DNA from: UBA1858 sp039182865
GTDB lineage: Bacteria > Pseudomonadota > Gammaproteobacteria > UBA4575
Direction: 5' to 3'
NCBI GenBank assembly: GCA_039182865.1
Contig: JBCDBX010000103.1
Location: 1-5,940 of the forward strand
DNA length: 5,940 nucleotides
Shown here: positions 5,751 to 5,940 of the stretch, piece by piece
How the letters are laid out: the number at the start of each line of letters is the position of its first letter
How positions within the stretch are numbered: position 1 is the first letter of the stretch
Program-made: the position numbers and the translations under genes
The notes under the pieces: generated by a model
What the model was told of the DNA's origin: nothing
Databases searched by the model: none
Seen by the model: only the letters and a program-made list of their open reading frames with translations

Positions 5751-5782
5751 GCGCGCCTTACTAACATTTACCGGAGAACTTA

Positions 5783-5940
5783 ATGCAACGTCCGAGTGGC
5801 CGCAGCCCCGATCAATTACGAGAGATCAAATTTACTCGCAACTATACCAAGCATGCTGAAGGATCAGTACTCGTAGAGTTCGGAGATACTAAAGTTTTAT
5901 GCAATGCTTCGATTGAAGCCCGAGTGCCTCCCTTCTTAAG
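5783..5940 (+). CDS. rph: Ribonuclease PH, N-terminal part (cut by window edge)
   Basis: RNase PH is a hexameric, phosphate-dependent 3'-5' exoribonuclease that trims the 3' ends of tRNA precursors and takes part in rRNA decay. The first 52 codons are visible and the remaining three quarters or so lie beyond the window (family about 240 residues). The start MQRPSGRSPDQLREI is the family signature, followed by FTRNYTKHAEGSVLVEFGDTK (17-37, the first beta strands of the PH fold) and VLCNASIEARVPPFL. The catalytic and phosphate-binding residues lie further on and cannot be checked. GGAG (5773-5776) sits 6 bases before the ATG. The gene is divergent from yicC, and both products act on RNA. Confidence 0.95.
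   Translation, partial: MQRPSGRSPDQLREIKFTRNYTKHAEGSVLVEFGDTKVLCNASIEARVPPFL

Overview
The window looks like a piece of a gammaproteobacterial chromosome of moderately low GC content (roughly 40% by eye). The evidence is the divergent yicC/rph pair, a DegQ-type periplasmic protease, a CbpA-type J-protein and an AsmA-family protein, all closest to gammaproteobacterial versions I know. I cannot name the genus. No insertion sequence, phage gene, tRNA, rRNA or CRISPR array is visible. Gene density is high and no gap exceeds about 150 bases.

Left part (1-1357): an AsmA-family membrane-anchored protein, cut by the window edge, lies downstream of moaC on the minus strand. moaD runs away from moaC on the plus strand across a 60-base intergenic region. 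MoaC and MoaD act in consecutive steps of molybdenum cofactor synthesis (cPMP formation, then sulfur transfer by MPT synthase), but moaA, moaB and moaE are not beside them.

Centre (1358-4345): a minus-strand proteostasis block, in transcription order hsp20 (cytoplasmic holdase), cbpA (Hsp70 co-chaperone) and degQ (periplasmic protease/chaperone). Upstream of hsp20 are two copies of a sigma-32-like promoter (CTTGAA, 14-15 bases, CCCCAC). A strong hairpin terminator separates hsp20 from cbpA. cbpA and degQ are 19 bases apart and probably cotranscribed. The stop codons of degQ and moaD abut with no base between them.

Right part (4346-5940): yicC (endoribonuclease family) is followed after 4 bases by a short stand-alone asparaginase N-terminal-domain protein, both on the minus strand. 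Divergent from yicC is the start of rph (RNase PH), cut by the window edge, behind a TATAAT box with a GC-rich discriminator.

Most of the window is ordinary housekeeping sequence. I found no convincing undescribed multi-gene system. The items most worth a second look are the duplicated heat-shock promoter module before hsp20 and the single-domain asparaginase homologue coupled to yicC.
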